Positions 17,316-25,921 of a stretch of DNA of 64,000 nt are shown here, piece after piece; within the stretch, counting starts at the first letter, position 1; each line of letters opens with the position of its first letter. The stretch is from contig JAILLP010000024.1 of assembly GCA_024693065.1 (NCBI GenBank), positions 124,001-188,000 of the forward strand, in the 5' to 3' direction. The position numbers and the translations under genes are program-made. The DNA is from Paludibacteraceae bacterium (GTDB taxonomy: Bacteria > Bacteroidota > Bacteroidia > Bacteroidales > Paludibacteraceae). The notes under the pieces were generated by a model. That model was not told the DNA's origin. It saw nothing but the letters and a program-made list of their open reading frames with translations, and searched no databases.

Positions 17316-18199
17316 TTCAATTCATTGTTAAATTTCGAGACGGAAAGCACGTAGGCATTCTCTCCGAGTTCCTCAGACATGTTATGGTAAGCCATCACAT
17401 CCTCCTTGGTCTTCGCAGAAAAGGCTGACACATAAAAGCGATGGTCGATAGCAAGCAAGGACAATGACTTATTGTTCGCCTTATGCAGGAAAGATGCGGC
17501 AGACTCCTCGTCAGGGAAGTCCGCAACGATCAAATAATAACCATCGACAGCTTCACGATACGCATCCAGCTCGGAACGCATCTGGTTCAGTTCCATCGAC
17601 TTCACATTCAACTCCTTTTCGAGGGAAGCCTGGGAGACCCTCATCGGAACGATGGAGGCCATGTCAGGTTGCGGCGCATCATTGATAGGTTGTCCCACAA
17701 GCAACAAAGCGATCGCCGCGACGGCTCCCACCGCCAACGTCTTGACGGAAGTCCAAGAAGAGCGTCCCGAAGCGGCAGACTGTTTCCGATGAGACTTGTC
17801 CAACACCGGGAAATAGAATTCATTCAGTCCGAAGGAATCCCCACTAGCGATCTTGAAGTTTTTCTGGAGGAATGCCACCCTCCCCGATTTCACGGTAAAG
17901 ACACCGAAGTTGGGAGCAACATAGACACCATCCTCCTTCAACGCCTTCCACATGGAAGACACCTCTTCGGAGATCATCCGGTTCGCCTCCTCGAAGGAGC
18001 AGGACTTCGCCTTGGACAAAGCAGTAGCCAAGTCACCGTCGTTATGGACGAGCTTCGAATTATACACCAACTCCTTGCGGGGCGGGAAAAATTTGCCGTC
18101 GGTGACTTTCGCCGCACAATCATTCACCACAAATCCTCCGAATTCGGGAACGATTACGCACTCCCGGCGAGACAACAGATCTATAATGGTTTCGAACAT
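17312..18199 (-). CDS. HU-like domain / membrane / SPOR domain fusion
   Basis: 295 residues. The N-terminus (1-135; CVIVPEFGGFVVN, VYVAPNFGVFTVKSGRVAF) is the CCDC81-like prokaryotic HU module, a cytoplasmic nucleic-acid-binding fold; residues 153-169 form a membrane helix; a coiled region and a SPOR domain (about 215-290; YYLIVADFPDEESAASFL) lie in the periplasm, where SPOR domains bind denuded glycan strands at division sites. The protein could thus tie nucleoid to septal peptidoglycan. A TATCTTTG box is 23 bases upstream. Confidence 0.82.
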   Translation of the reverse strand: MFETIIDLLSRRECVIVPEFGGFVVNDCAAKVTDGKFFPPRKELVYNSKLVHNDGDLATALSKAKSCSFEEANRMISEEVSSMWKALKEDGVYVAPNFGVFTVKSGRVAFLQKNFKIASGDSFGLNEFYFPVLDKSHRKQSAASGRSSWTSVKTLAVGAVAAIALLLVGQPINDAPQPDMASIVPMRVSQASLEKELNVKSMELNQMRSELDAYREAVDGYYLIVADFPDEESAASFLHKANNKSLSLLAIDHRFYVSAFSAKTKEDVMAYHNMSEELGENAYVLSVSKFNNELK

Positions 18200-18221
18200 A
18201 TCACGAATTTTTTTAGGAAGA

Positions 18222-18229
18222 CAAAGATA
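18222..18229 (-). promoter_or_regulatory. predicted -7 box of the HU-SPOR gene
   Basis: Minus-strand TATCTTTG, exact match to TAnnTTTG, 23 bases before the ATG at 18199. Confidence 0.5.
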
Positions 18230-18500
18230 ATAGATTCTGCGAGATTCGCCGCATAATCGTCCGAAATCAATGTTAACAGACGGTTCAACACGTTATTGAT
18301 AGGTTATTAACAGGTTGTTAACAAGGGGCAAATGTGTTATGATTTACTATTTAGTTATTTACAATTTACTATTTATGTGCCATGATTTACTATTTAGCTA
18401 TTTACGATTTACTATTTGGGGTATTTGTGATTTACGATTTAACTATTTAGATTTACTATTTCAGGGAATCGGGATGTGAATCTATCCTATGGCATGGGCA
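18230..18500. repeat. intergenic AT-rich short repeats (ATTTACTATTT family)
   Basis: Between HU-SPOR and the Cbp1-like gene. ATTTACTATTT occurs five times (near 18342, 18364, 18384, 18407 and 18450), with ATTTACGATTT variants between, and GTTATTAACAGGTTGTTAACA lies at 18302-18321. No reading frame of interest. It looks like a degenerate tandem repeat; function unknown. Confidence 0.7.
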
Positions 18501-18506
18501 AAAAAA

Positions 18507-18531
18507 GAGCCGTTCGTTGGTCGAACGGCTC
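18507..18531 (-). terminator. bidirectional terminator behind the Cbp1-like gene
   Basis: Perfect ten-base arms GAGCCGTTCG / CGAACGGCTC (18507-18516, 18522-18531) with a five-base loop; A-run before and T-run after allow termination in both directions. It lies 27 bases past the stop at 18558. Confidence 0.85.
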
Positions 18532-18557
18532 TTTTTCTATTCGTTAGTAACTACGAA

Positions 18558-19400
18558 TTACTTAACTTGGATGACCAACTTCTTAGAAACTGACCAGAAA
18601 GTCTTGTAGTTAGTAATCTTCAAGATCAAGTTCTTGTCATCACCTGGAGACTTAACCAAAGAGTAAGAGTTAGTTGGGTGGTTAGTCAAGATGACAGCCT
18701 TCTTAGCGCCAAGAGGCAACTCCTTGAACTCACGGATATCAACTTTCGTGCAAAGGCTCTCGTTGATAGTAGCGCCTTGCAAGTTCTTCAAGCCTTTCTC
18801 CTTCAAGGTCTTCTTGTTAGCCAAGAAATACCAAGCGGTGTTCAACTCCTCGTCTTGCTGTTGGATAGCGGCCATGTTAGCGTTGTTAACCTCGTTAATA
18901 GAGTCTCTGATGGCAGCGATGCTGGCAACCGTGCTGTCCAAAGAAGCGATTTTGATGTTCTTCTCGTCCAACTGAGCCTTCAAGTCCTTGATGGTCTGCT
19001 CGCTGGCCTTCAAATCCTTTTGCAAGCCGGCAACCAAGCCACGCAAGTAAGGGAGCTTGCCCTCAGCCTTCTTCAAAGCGTTCTCCATAGAGTCGAGCTT
19101 AGAACGGCTGTCTTGGAAAGCGCGGTGGATAGACTCGAAATCCTGTTGGATTTTCTGCTTGCTGTCAGCGTTAACACCCTCAGACTGAGCCTCGTCCAAA
19201 ATACCCAACTCTGTCTGCTTAATGTTTCTCAAGTTAGATTGAACCTCCGTGATAAGAGCAAAATAGCTATTCATTTTTTGCTCGTTCATGTCATTCACTT
19301 GTTGAAGTGAATCAACCTGTTGAGTCAAAGCATCGATTTTGTCTTGATTACAAGACACTGCGAACAATGCAACGAACGCACCTAAAACTACTTTTTTCAT
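18558..19400 (-). CDS. coiled-coil lipoprotein, Cbp1-like
   Basis: 280 residues. Lipobox AVSC (Cys 17), a long heptad-rich coiled coil (about 20-180) and a compact C-terminal domain finishing FWSVSKKLVIQVK. This layout matches the Bacteroidales group annotated as Cbp1-family collagen-binding adhesins; collagen binding is not evident from the sequence and I take the family name as a recollection. Expected in the periplasm or on the cell surface. It lies 33 bases after rsmI on the same strand and is followed by a strong terminator. Confidence 0.65.
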   Translation of the reverse strand: MKKVVLGAFVALFAVSCNQDKIDALTQQVDSLQQVNDMNEQKMNSYFALITEVQSNLRNIKQTELGILDEAQSEGVNADSKQKIQQDFESIHRAFQDSRSKLDSMENALKKAEGKLPYLRGLVAGLQKDLKASEQTIKDLKAQLDEKNIKIASLDSTVASIAAIRDSINEVNNANMAAIQQQDEELNTAWYFLANKKTLKEKGLKNLQGATINESLCTKVDIREFKELPLGAKKAVILTNHPTNSYSLVKSPGDDKNLILKITNYKTFWSVSKKLVIQVK

Positions 19401-19433
19401 TTGTCTTAAATTTAAATTTATAATAAAAAATAA

Positions 19434-20150
19434 TTACTCTTCAACATTCATATTTTTATCGTTCTTGTCGTTAGGCTTTCCAGCCAACACGATCACGATT
19501 TCCCCTTTGGGCTCGTGTTCCTTGAAATAATCGCGCACCTCCTCGACCGTACCCCTGACGGTCTGTTCGTGCACTTTGGATATCTCGCGGGTAACCGACA
19601 CTCTACGTTGCGGTCCCATCACTTCCATAAATTGTTCCAACGCCTTCACTAGACGAAAAGGAGACTCATATACAATCATTGTCCGGCGTTCCTCCGCCAA
19701 CTCCCTTATTTTTGTCTGCCTTCCCTTTTTCTGTGGCAAAAAGCCTTCGAAACAGAAACGGTCATTCGGCAAACCCGAGTCAACCAACGCCGGCACAAAA
19801 GCCGTAGGTCCTGGTAAGCATTCTACCTCAACACCCGCCTCCACACATGCGCGCACCAACAAGAATCCCGGATCGGAAATCGCAGGCGTACCCGCATCAG
19901 AGACCAATGCTATCGTCTCACCACTCTTCAGACGCCCAACCACCGACTCCGTCGTCTGGTGCTCGTTGAACTTATGGTGGGAAAGCATTTTCTTCTCTAT
20001 TTCAAAATGCTTGAGCAACACGCTTGTTGTTCTCGTATCTTCCGCGAGGATCAGGTCCACTTCCTTCAATATTCTGACCGCCCTCAACGTCATATCCTCT
20101 AAATTGCCAACTGGCGTAGGCACGAGGTATAGTTTCCCCACGCATTTCAT
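19434..20150 (-). CDS. rsmI: 16S rRNA (cytidine-1402-2'-O)-methyltransferase
   Basis: 238 residues, the usual length. LYLVPTPVGNLEDMTLRA, AEDTRTTSVLL, SDAGTPAISDPG and LPGPTAFVPAL are the tetrapyrrole-methylase-fold signatures of RsmI, which uses S-adenosylmethionine to methylate the ribose of C1402 in the 30S decoding site. The start overlaps the end of the upstream gene by four bases, indicating coupling. Confidence 0.95.
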   Translation of the reverse strand: MKCVGKLYLVPTPVGNLEDMTLRAVRILKEVDLILAEDTRTTSVLLKHFEIEKKMLSHHKFNEHQTTESVVGRLKSGETIALVSDAGTPAISDPGFLLVRACVEAGVEVECLPGPTAFVPALVDSGLPNDRFCFEGFLPQKKGRQTKIRELAEERRTMIVYESPFRLVKALEQFMEVMGPQRRVSVTREISKVHEQTVRGTVEEVRDYFKEHEPKGEIVIVLAGKPNDKNDKNMNVEE

Positions 20151-20920
20151 GAAAACCTATCCTCCAACAACCTCATGAAGTCGGCAACAGCCTCATCTTC
20201 CTCGTTCCACGAGAAATTACGCTTCACATAATCCGTCGCTTCCCGCAATGATTCCATCGCATCTAATGCTGCTATCGACGTCGACATCAACTCGGCATCC
20301 CCCCCGAACAACTCGTTCATATAACGAATACGGTCATTCAACGTGATTGCCTTCCTGATAGATTGGACGAAACGGCTTTCAACCCGCTTCGACGACCGAT
20401 TAGCATCCAACACCGTGCGAACATTTCCTCCCTCATGGGCATGCGTCTTCACCTCAAATCGGGCAGACACATCGTGTTTTTCCTTTGGAAGTTCGCAACT
20501 ACGCTTGGCAGACATGCTCTCCGCCACTGGCGCAGAGTCCTCAGCTGACTGATATTCAACGTTTTCTACCACTTTCTCCAGATGTTTCTCTTCCACGGCC
20601 TCCGCCTTCGGAGCTTCGTGTACTTGTTTCGAGTTGACCTCAACCGCCTTCGGAGCTACCTCCGCCTCGACAGGCTGGGCCTTGACAATCTCGACCTCAG
20701 GGGGAACCTCCCGGACCGGAGCCTCCACCCTTTTGGATGAGGAGCTTCCCTCTTGGCATGATTCCAGCATCTCTATCCTCCGCAATAACGAAGAAACCTT
20801 CCCTTTCGCCAAACTCAATACGGAAGCCGGGACACTAGACATCTCCGACATCCCGCTGCATAATAGCGAAATTTCTTTTACATCCTCCGATATTAGACTC
20901 ATCAAATCCTTGCTGTCCAT
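20147..20920 (-). CDS. hypothetical protein upstream of rsmI
   Basis: 257 residues. A helical N-terminus (about 1-55), a low-complexity middle rich in Glu, Val and Ala (about 60-150), and a conserved-looking C-terminus with FVQSIRKAITLNDRIRYM and FGGDAELMSTSIAALDAM. No signal peptide or membrane helix. Proteins with this tail are common in Bacteroidales as hypothetical proteins; I cannot name a function. Coupled to rsmI by a four-base overlap. Confidence 0.65.
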   Translation of the reverse strand: MDSKDLMSLISEDVKEISLLCSGMSEMSSVPASVLSLAKGKVSSLLRRIEMLESCQEGSSSSKRVEAPVREVPPEVEIVKAQPVEAEVAPKAVEVNSKQVHEAPKAEAVEEKHLEKVVENVEYQSAEDSAPVAESMSAKRSCELPKEKHDVSARFEVKTHAHEGGNVRTVLDANRSSKRVESRFVQSIRKAITLNDRIRYMNELFGGDAELMSTSIAALDAMESLREATDYVKRNFSWNEEDEAVADFMRLLEDRFS

Positions 20921-20983
20921 ACGCTCTGTCTAAAAATTTTCTTTTCAGTTCTCAAAACCTTCACGAATTTATGAGAAACTCTG

Positions 20984-20991
20984 TATATTTG
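20984..20991 (+). promoter_or_regulatory. predicted -7 box of the AI-2E permease operon
   Basis: TATATTTG, exact match to TAnnTTTG, 66 bases before the ATG at 21057. Confidence 0.5.
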
Positions 20992-21056
20992 CAAATAACC
21001 GCGTAAAGGTATAAAAAAACTTTACCAAACGTACCAAATTGATTTCATTTTTTGTG

Positions 21057-22190
21057 ATGAACACACCTTTTTCAAAACCATTCACTTTAGATAGAACCGT
21101 CAGAACACTGTTGGTTATCGGGCTGATTGTTGGCATCGTATTGTTAATCAGATATTTAAGTCCAGTACTTATCCCTTTTTGCTTGGCTTGGCTGCTGGCT
21201 TACCTGATTTACCCTGTCGTCTATTTTATTCAAAAAAAACTGAAGGTGGGCAACAAAAGCATCTCAATTCTCCTCGCTTTGACGGCTATTGGAGGCATAA
21301 TCACCTTCCTCGTCTGCTTTTTCGCTCCCCAATTTGTCGAGGAAGCGGTGAAGTTGAAGAACTTTTTGGTCGAATATTCCACCAATAACAACGAGAACGG
21401 TATCATTCCCCACCGCTGGGAAATATTCCTGCAAGGTCTTATCCGCAACTATAACCTCGCCGAAATCATAGACAGGGAGGACTTCCTCGACATCGTGAAG
21501 AGTGTATCCCCTCACGTCTGGTCGCTCGTCACCAGCTCCGTCAACCTCACCCTGAGCATCTTCGCCATGCTCATCACGGGCATTTACCTCTTCTTCATCC
21601 TGAGGGACTACAGAAAAATTACCCAGTACTTCAGCGCTCTGATCCCTCCCAAATATAGAACCTTCGCACAAACCTTATACAGGGATATCGAAGAGGGCAT
21701 GAAACAATATTATAGGGGACAGGCTTTGGTCGCCATATTCGTGGGCATCCTCTACACCACGGGCTTCGTCATCATCGACCTGCCCTTGGCGCTCACCATG
21801 GGACTCATCATCGGTACGCTGAACATGGTTCCTTACCTACAGGTGATCGGCATTCCGCCTTGCATCTTGCTGGCGCTCGTACATGCCGCGGAGACCGGAC
21901 ACTCGCCTTGGATACCCCTGCTGTCTCTCCTCGCCGTATTCGTCATCGTGCAGATCATTCAGGACGGTTACCTCGTCCCTAAAATCATGGGCAAAAGGAT
22001 GGGCCTCAACGCGGCAGTCATCCTGCTCTCCCTCTCCGTCTTCGGCATGATGTTCGGCATCCTCGGTTTCATCATCGCCCTGCCGGCCACTTCCCTAATA
22101 ATCTCCTACTACAAACGATATATTCTTTCCCGCTACTATAGCACCCCGACCAACGAGTCGCAAGAATACATAGAGGAGGAAAATCAATGA
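21057..22190 (+). CDS. AI-2E family transporter (PerM/TqsA-type permease)
   Basis: 377 residues from the ATG at 21057; a TTG 18 bases earlier is in frame but less likely. Seven to eight membrane helices in the AI-2E/PerM arrangement, with LPLALTMGLIIGTLNMVPYL as the family core, followed by VFVIVQIIQDGYLVPKIMG. Exports small molecules or ions; substrates differ widely across the family and autoinducer-2 transport should not be assumed. The stop overlaps prmC by four bases. Confidence 0.88.
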   Translation: MNTPFSKPFTLDRTVRTLLVIGLIVGIVLLIRYLSPVLIPFCLAWLLAYLIYPVVYFIQKKLKVGNKSISILLALTAIGGIITFLVCFFAPQFVEEAVKLKNFLVEYSTNNNENGIIPHRWEIFLQGLIRNYNLAEIIDREDFLDIVKSVSPHVWSLVTSSVNLTLSIFAMLITGIYLFFILRDYRKITQYFSALIPPKYRTFAQTLYRDIEEGMKQYYRGQALVAIFVGILYTTGFVIIDLPLALTMGLIIGTLNMVPYLQVIGIPPCILLALVHAAETGHSPWIPLLSLLAVFVIVQIIQDGYLVPKIMGKRMGLNAAVILLSLSVFGMMFGILGFIIALPATSLIISYYKRYILSRYYSTPTNESQEYIEEENQ

Positions 22191-23029
22191 GCAACGTATG
22201 GGTTAGCCGCATTGCGGAGGCAACGAAGGGATTTTACCCCGAACGGGAGGCGAAGAACATCGCCTACCTCTCCCTGCAACATATCTGCGGATGCAATATG
22301 GTGGATTTGCTCATGGGTAAACATGATTACCTGACGGAAGAGCAAACAACACAAATGGAGAAGGTACTCGACAGACTATCCAAAGGGGAACCTATCCAAT
22401 ACATCCTCGGCGAGGGGGAGTTCCACGGACTCACCTTCGAGGTGAACAGGGACGTGCTAATCCCCCGCCCGGAAACGGCTGAGCTGGTGAACTGGATCTG
22501 CGACGATTTCTGCGACAAAAACGCATCGTTCCTTGATGTCGGAACGGGCAGCGGATGCATCGCCATCACCCTGAAATACCTGAACGCCCAGTTCGACGCC
22601 AATGCGACCGATATCTCCCCGCTTGCCCTGAACACGGCCATGCGGAACGCGAAAAGGCTCTGTGCGGACGTGAGCTTCATCATAGATGATATCCTGCACC
22701 CCCAGACGGAGTTCGACCCGCTGGACTTCATCGTGAGCAACCCGCCTTATATCACCGAAGGGGAGAAGTCCCAGATGCGTCCAAACGTACTGGACTACGA
22801 ACCTCACTCCGCCCTTTTCGTCGAGGGGAATGACCCGTTGCTCTTCTACCGCGCCATAGCGGATTACGGACTCTTCCACCTGAAGAACAACGGACTCCTC
22901 TACTTCGAGATCAACGAACAGTTCGGCAAGGAGATCCGACAAATGCTGGAGGAGCGAGGATACAAGGAGATCGTCGTGAAAGAGGACATGGAGGGGAAAG
23001 AAAGGATGGTGAGATGCAAAAAGAAATAA
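22187..23029 (+). CDS. prmC: peptide chain release factor N5-glutamine methyltransferase
   Basis: 280 residues. SAM-binding motif DVGTGSGCIAITL and the catalytic NPPY motif (VSNPPYI) identify PrmC, which methylates the Gln of the GGQ motif in release factors. N-terminal helical domain with GEPIQYILGEGEFHGL is typical. Coupled by overlaps on both sides (four bases with the permease; 16 bases with recX). Confidence 0.95.
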   Translation: MSNVWVSRIAEATKGFYPEREAKNIAYLSLQHICGCNMVDLLMGKHDYLTEEQTTQMEKVLDRLSKGEPIQYILGEGEFHGLTFEVNRDVLIPRPETAELVNWICDDFCDKNASFLDVGTGSGCIAITLKYLNAQFDANATDISPLALNTAMRNAKRLCADVSFIIDDILHPQTEFDPLDFIVSNPPYITEGEKSQMRPNVLDYEPHSALFVEGNDPLLFYRAIADYGLFHLKNNGLLYFEINEQFGKEIRQMLEERGYKEIVVKEDMEGKERMVRCKKK

Positions 23030-23526
23030 CATACGAACAGGCTAAGTCTAAACTGGAGGCGCTCTGCTCCCAAAGGGAACTCTGCGAAAAGGATGTGCGG
23101 GACCGCCTGCAGCGTTGGGGCATCGGCAACGACGAGGGAGACAAAATTGTCAAACACCTCATCCAGGAACGCTATGTGGATGACGCTCGGTTCGCCCGCT
23201 TCTTCGCCAAGGACAAGCACAACCTCTCCCACTGGGGGAGGACGAAAATCACCTTCGAACTACGGAACCGAAAAATTCCTTCCTCTATCATAGAGGAGGC
23301 CATCGCGCAAATACCCGATGAGGGCTACGAGGAGCAGTTGGAGGAGATGCTTGTAAAGAAAAGGAAGAGTATCAAAGCCGGCAAACCCTACGAGATAAGC
23401 GCCAAACTGATTCGCTTCGGTCTCTCCAGAGGATACGAAAGCAGGCTTGTCATCGATACAGTTAAAAAAATCATCAAAACAGATAGCGATACGTCAGATT
23501 ATGAATTCGAATTGGATAACGTTTAA
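23014..23526 (+). CDS. recX: regulatory protein RecX
   Basis: 170 residues, three-helix repeats typical of RecX: ELCEKDVRDRLQRWGI, YVDDARFARFFAKDK and KITFELRNRKIPSSI. RecX binds RecA filaments and limits recombinase activity. Begins inside prmC, so translation is probably coupled. Confidence 0.9.
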   Translation: MQKEITYEQAKSKLEALCSQRELCEKDVRDRLQRWGIGNDEGDKIVKHLIQERYVDDARFARFFAKDKHNLSHWGRTKITFELRNRKIPSSIIEEAIAQIPDEGYEEQLEEMLVKKRKSIKAGKPYEISAKLIRFGLSRGYESRLVIDTVKKIIKTDSDTSDYEFELDNV

Positions 23527-24415
23527 GGGAATGTTCGCGGAGAGTCCGCTGTGGAAGAAAATCATTTTATTCATCTTCCTACTCATATTTTGCACAGTCA
23601 CCCTGACTTCACTAAGCATGCTCATCTCCCATGTGGCGGGTTGGAACCCCAATAGCATAGAAGATCTAAAGGTAAAACAACTGATGTGTTCGTCAGGAAT
23701 GTTCATCCTAGGTCCAACTCTCTTCGTATACTTGACGAAGCGAGAGCCATCAGGTTATTTTCAACTGAATTTGGTCGACCCCAGAATCATCTTCCTGGGT
23801 ATACTGGCATTCTTCACAGCCTATCCTTTCATTGCGGTTGCCACCTCATGGAACGAAGGGATGCACATGTCTGAGGCCTTGCAAGGCGTGGAGAGATGGA
23901 TGAGGGAATCCGAAGAGTTGATGAAGGTCACCACATTGCGGATGTTGGAGTCAAATAGCATTCCCCAACTCACTTCCAACTTGATCGTCATCGCCCTGAT
24001 ACCAGCCATCGGGGAGGAGCTGACATTCCGTGGTGTAATTCAACAAAGCCTTGCGAAATACCTCAAGAACGAACATGTGGCCGTATGGCTCGCCGCAACG
24101 CTCTTCAGCGCCATCCACCTGCAGTTCTTCGGCTTTTTCCCTAGATTACTCCTCGGTGTGTTGCTTGGTTATATATTCCTCTATGGAAGAAGTCTGATAG
24201 CCTCGATTTTCTGCCACTTCATGAATAACGCGATCATCATCATCTACGCCCATGTGAGCGATCCTGAGACAGCATTGGCCTCCGAATCATCCTTCAACAA
24301 TCTGACGCACGGCACCATCGCAACCAGCGTTCTATTGCTGGTCGTGACATTCTTCATCCTGATGAGGATTAAATATATCAGTGATAAAAATAAGGGAAGC
24401 GATCTAAAACAATGA
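23501..24415 (+). CDS. CPBP family intramembrane glutamic protease
   Basis: 304 residues with seven or eight membrane helices. The EExxxR motif is present (GEELTFRGVIQQ) and so are the following histidine motifs (FSAIHLQFF and FCHFMNN), so the active site of the Rce1/CPBP group is complete. Substrate unknown. The start is uncertain: 23501 overlaps recX by 26 bases, while the ATG at 23531 gives MFAESPLWKK with no overlap. Converges directly on folE with no spacer. Confidence 0.85.
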   Translation: MNSNWITFKGMFAESPLWKKIILFIFLLIFCTVTLTSLSMLISHVAGWNPNSIEDLKVKQLMCSSGMFILGPTLFVYLTKREPSGYFQLNLVDPRIIFLGILAFFTAYPFIAVATSWNEGMHMSEALQGVERWMRESEELMKVTTLRMLESNSIPQLTSNLIVIALIPAIGEELTFRGVIQQSLAKYLKNEHVAVWLAATLFSAIHLQFFGFFPRLLLGVLLGYIFLYGRSLIASIFCHFMNNAIIIIYAHVSDPETALASESSFNNLTHGTIATSVLLLVVTFFILMRIKYISDKNKGSDLKQ

Positions 24416-25024
24416 TCACTTGCCCAAAAGGTTCATGAACTCCTCGCGGGTCTTGGCGGTGTTGAACGCACCTGTGAAGTCGGACGTGGTGGTGATGGAA
24501 TGCATCTTCTCCACACCTCTCATCTGCATGCACATGTGTTGCGCTTCGATGACAACCATAACACCCATCGGGTTCAACGTCTCCTGGATACAGTCCTTAA
24601 TCTGGGTGGTGAGACGCTCTTGAATCTGCAAACGGCGGGAGAGAATCTCCACGACACGGGCGATCTTACTCAGTCCGGTTATCTTCTTGTCAGGTATATA
24701 TGCAACGTGCGCCTTGCCGAAGAAAGGCAATAGGTGATGCTCGCACAAGGAAAAGAAGTCGATATCCTTCACGATGACCATCTGTTGGTAATCCTCCTCG
24801 AAAACGGCAGATTCCAAGACCTCTCGGGGGTCTATCTTATAACCGTAGGTCATGAATTGCATGGCTTTAGCGACACGTTCAGGGGTCTTCTTCAATCCCT
24901 CTCGTTCCACATCCTCTCCTATCAAAGAGATTGCTTCCCTATACAGGGGCACCAACTTTTCCGTAAGGCTCTTGCTTGGGTACTTGGCGATATCCCAAGG
25001 CTTCATTTGCAAATCGTCGTTCAT
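24416..25024 (-). CDS. folE: GTP cyclohydrolase I
   Basis: 202 residues. [20 protein letters not shown] carries two zinc ligands and [10 protein letters not shown] the other; [20 protein letters not shown] is the family core. First step of folate (and pterin) synthesis from GTP. Follows the SPOR gene after eight bases. Confidence 0.96.
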   Translation of the reverse strand: MNDDLQMKPWDIAKYPSKSLTEKLVPLYREAISLIGEDVEREGLKKTPERVAKAMQFMTYGYKIDPREVLESAVFEEDYQQMVIVKDIDFFSLCEHHLLPFFGKAHVAYIPDKKITGLSKIARVVEILSRRLQIQERLTTQIKDCIQETLNPMGVMVVIEAQHMCMQMRGVEKMHSITTTSDFTGAFNTAKTREEFMNLLGK

Positions 25025-25032
25025 TTTCTTTT

Positions 25033-25536
25033 TTACTTTTCGAGACGGACATCACGGGCCTCATCATCGACCACAAACACCTCACCCGTCATTTCCGGGA
25101 ATTCGGACAAGATATTCTGGGCAAACACCATCGCATCCGTCTGCACGCGGAAATCGCCCAGTCGCAACTTCCAAAATGGGGAAGAGAAGGTGAGGTAAGA
25201 GGTGACGTTAGGATATTTTGTCTTTATTTTCTTTTCTCGTTCCATAGCCTCCACCTTAGACTTCTTCGGAAGGTTGCCCATATAGACCTGAACCCGGTAA
25301 CCAGAAAAGGTCACGTAGGCTTTTTCATCATTAACGGAGAGCTTCTTTCTCATCAGAGACTTCATCTTCGGGTCTTGCTTTATCACCACCTTGCCGGCCC
25401 CCGCTGGTGTCTTGGAGAGGGTCTCAAAAACATCCGTGTAAGGCTTCTTATTCGAAGACTTCGCCGACTGTGCACATAGAGACAAACTCAATCCGCATGA
25501 GACTGCCACAAGAAGAATTTTATGCCACATATACAT
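25033..25536 (-). CDS. exported SPOR-domain protein
   Basis: 167 residues (or 165 from the second ATG). Signal peptide [16 protein letters not shown], a linker, and a SPOR domain from about 85 ([20 protein letters not shown] to [12 protein letters not shown]). SPOR domains bind septal peptidoglycan. Probably periplasmic. In an operon with folE; a full promoter (TATTTTTG plus TTG at 20 bases) is 18 bases upstream. Confidence 0.82.
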   Translation of the reverse strand: MYMWHKILLVAVSCGLSLSLCAQSAKSSNKKPYTDVFETLSKTPAGAGKVVIKQDPKMKSLMRKKLSVNDEKAYVTFSGYRVQVYMGNLPKKSKVEAMEREKKIKTKYPNVTSYLTFSSPFWKLRLGDFRVQTDAMVFAQNILSEFPEMTGEVFVVDDEARDVRLEK

Positions 25537-25553
25537 TCAATTTAAAATCACCA

Positions 25554-25584
25554 CAAAAATACATAATCTTATTCAAAAACGCAA
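25554..25584 (-). promoter_or_regulatory. promoter of the SPOR-folE operon
   Basis: Minus strand: TATTTTTG (25554-25561) and TTG (25582-25584), spacer 20 bases, matching the Bacteroidota consensus. Confidence 0.65.
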
Positions 25585-25608
25585 AAACAATAAAGCCCCC
25601 TCTCCTTC

Positions 25609-25905
25609 CCGTTCCGTTTCTTCCGAGGAAATTCCATTCCCGCCCCCCCCGTTTCGTCCCTTCTGCGGGAATTTTATTCCCGCCTCTCCCCCCTCTCTTC
25701 AAACTCTTCAACCCGTTCCGTCTTTTCCGCGGGAATTTCATTCCCGCCCCTCCGAAACTCCCCCTCAACCCGTTCCGTCTTTCCCAAGAGAAACCCATCC
25801 CCGCCTCCATTTTTCCTCCCCTCAGCGAAAAATTCCCCCGACCCCTCCCCATCTAAAAAAATCACTATCTTTGTCCCGTTAATTTTGCGGGAATTCTATT
25901 CCCGC
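25609..25905 (+). repeat. upstream REP-like array of the RAYT gene (five units)
   Basis: Units end in a 19-base palindrome GCGGGAAT-nnn-ATTCCCGC: perfect at 25665-25683 (loop TTT), 25729-25747 (TTC) and 25887-25905 (TCT), degenerate at 25625-25643 and 25786-25804. Most are preceded by CCGTTCCGTC plus a pyrimidine run. The three perfect copies keep both arms while the loop varies, as expected for a conserved hairpin. The strand composition (pyrimidine-rich) opens long but meaningless frames on the other strand. The last unit lies in the predicted leader of the RAYT gene. Confidence 0.88.
25866..25873 (+). promoter_or_regulatory. predicted -7 box of the RAYT gene
   Basis: TATCTTTG, exact TAnnTTTG match. 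Transcription would start near 25880, so the mRNA leader would begin with the palindrome at 25887-25905 and the ATG follows 16 bases later. Confidence 0.55.
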
Positions 25906-25921
25906 CCCAAATTCAATAACA

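Noticed and set aside
18265-18335. Cluster of GTTAACA/TTATTAACA resembling DnaA boxes and an origin
   Set aside because: No good match to TTATCCACA, no dnaA or other origin-linked genes nearby; more likely part of the AT-rich intergenic repeats.
25520-25852. Arginine/glycine-rich frame of 110 codons across the palindrome array
   Set aside because: Produced by translating pyrimidine-rich repeat DNA on the opposite strand; it repeats with the units and has no start context.
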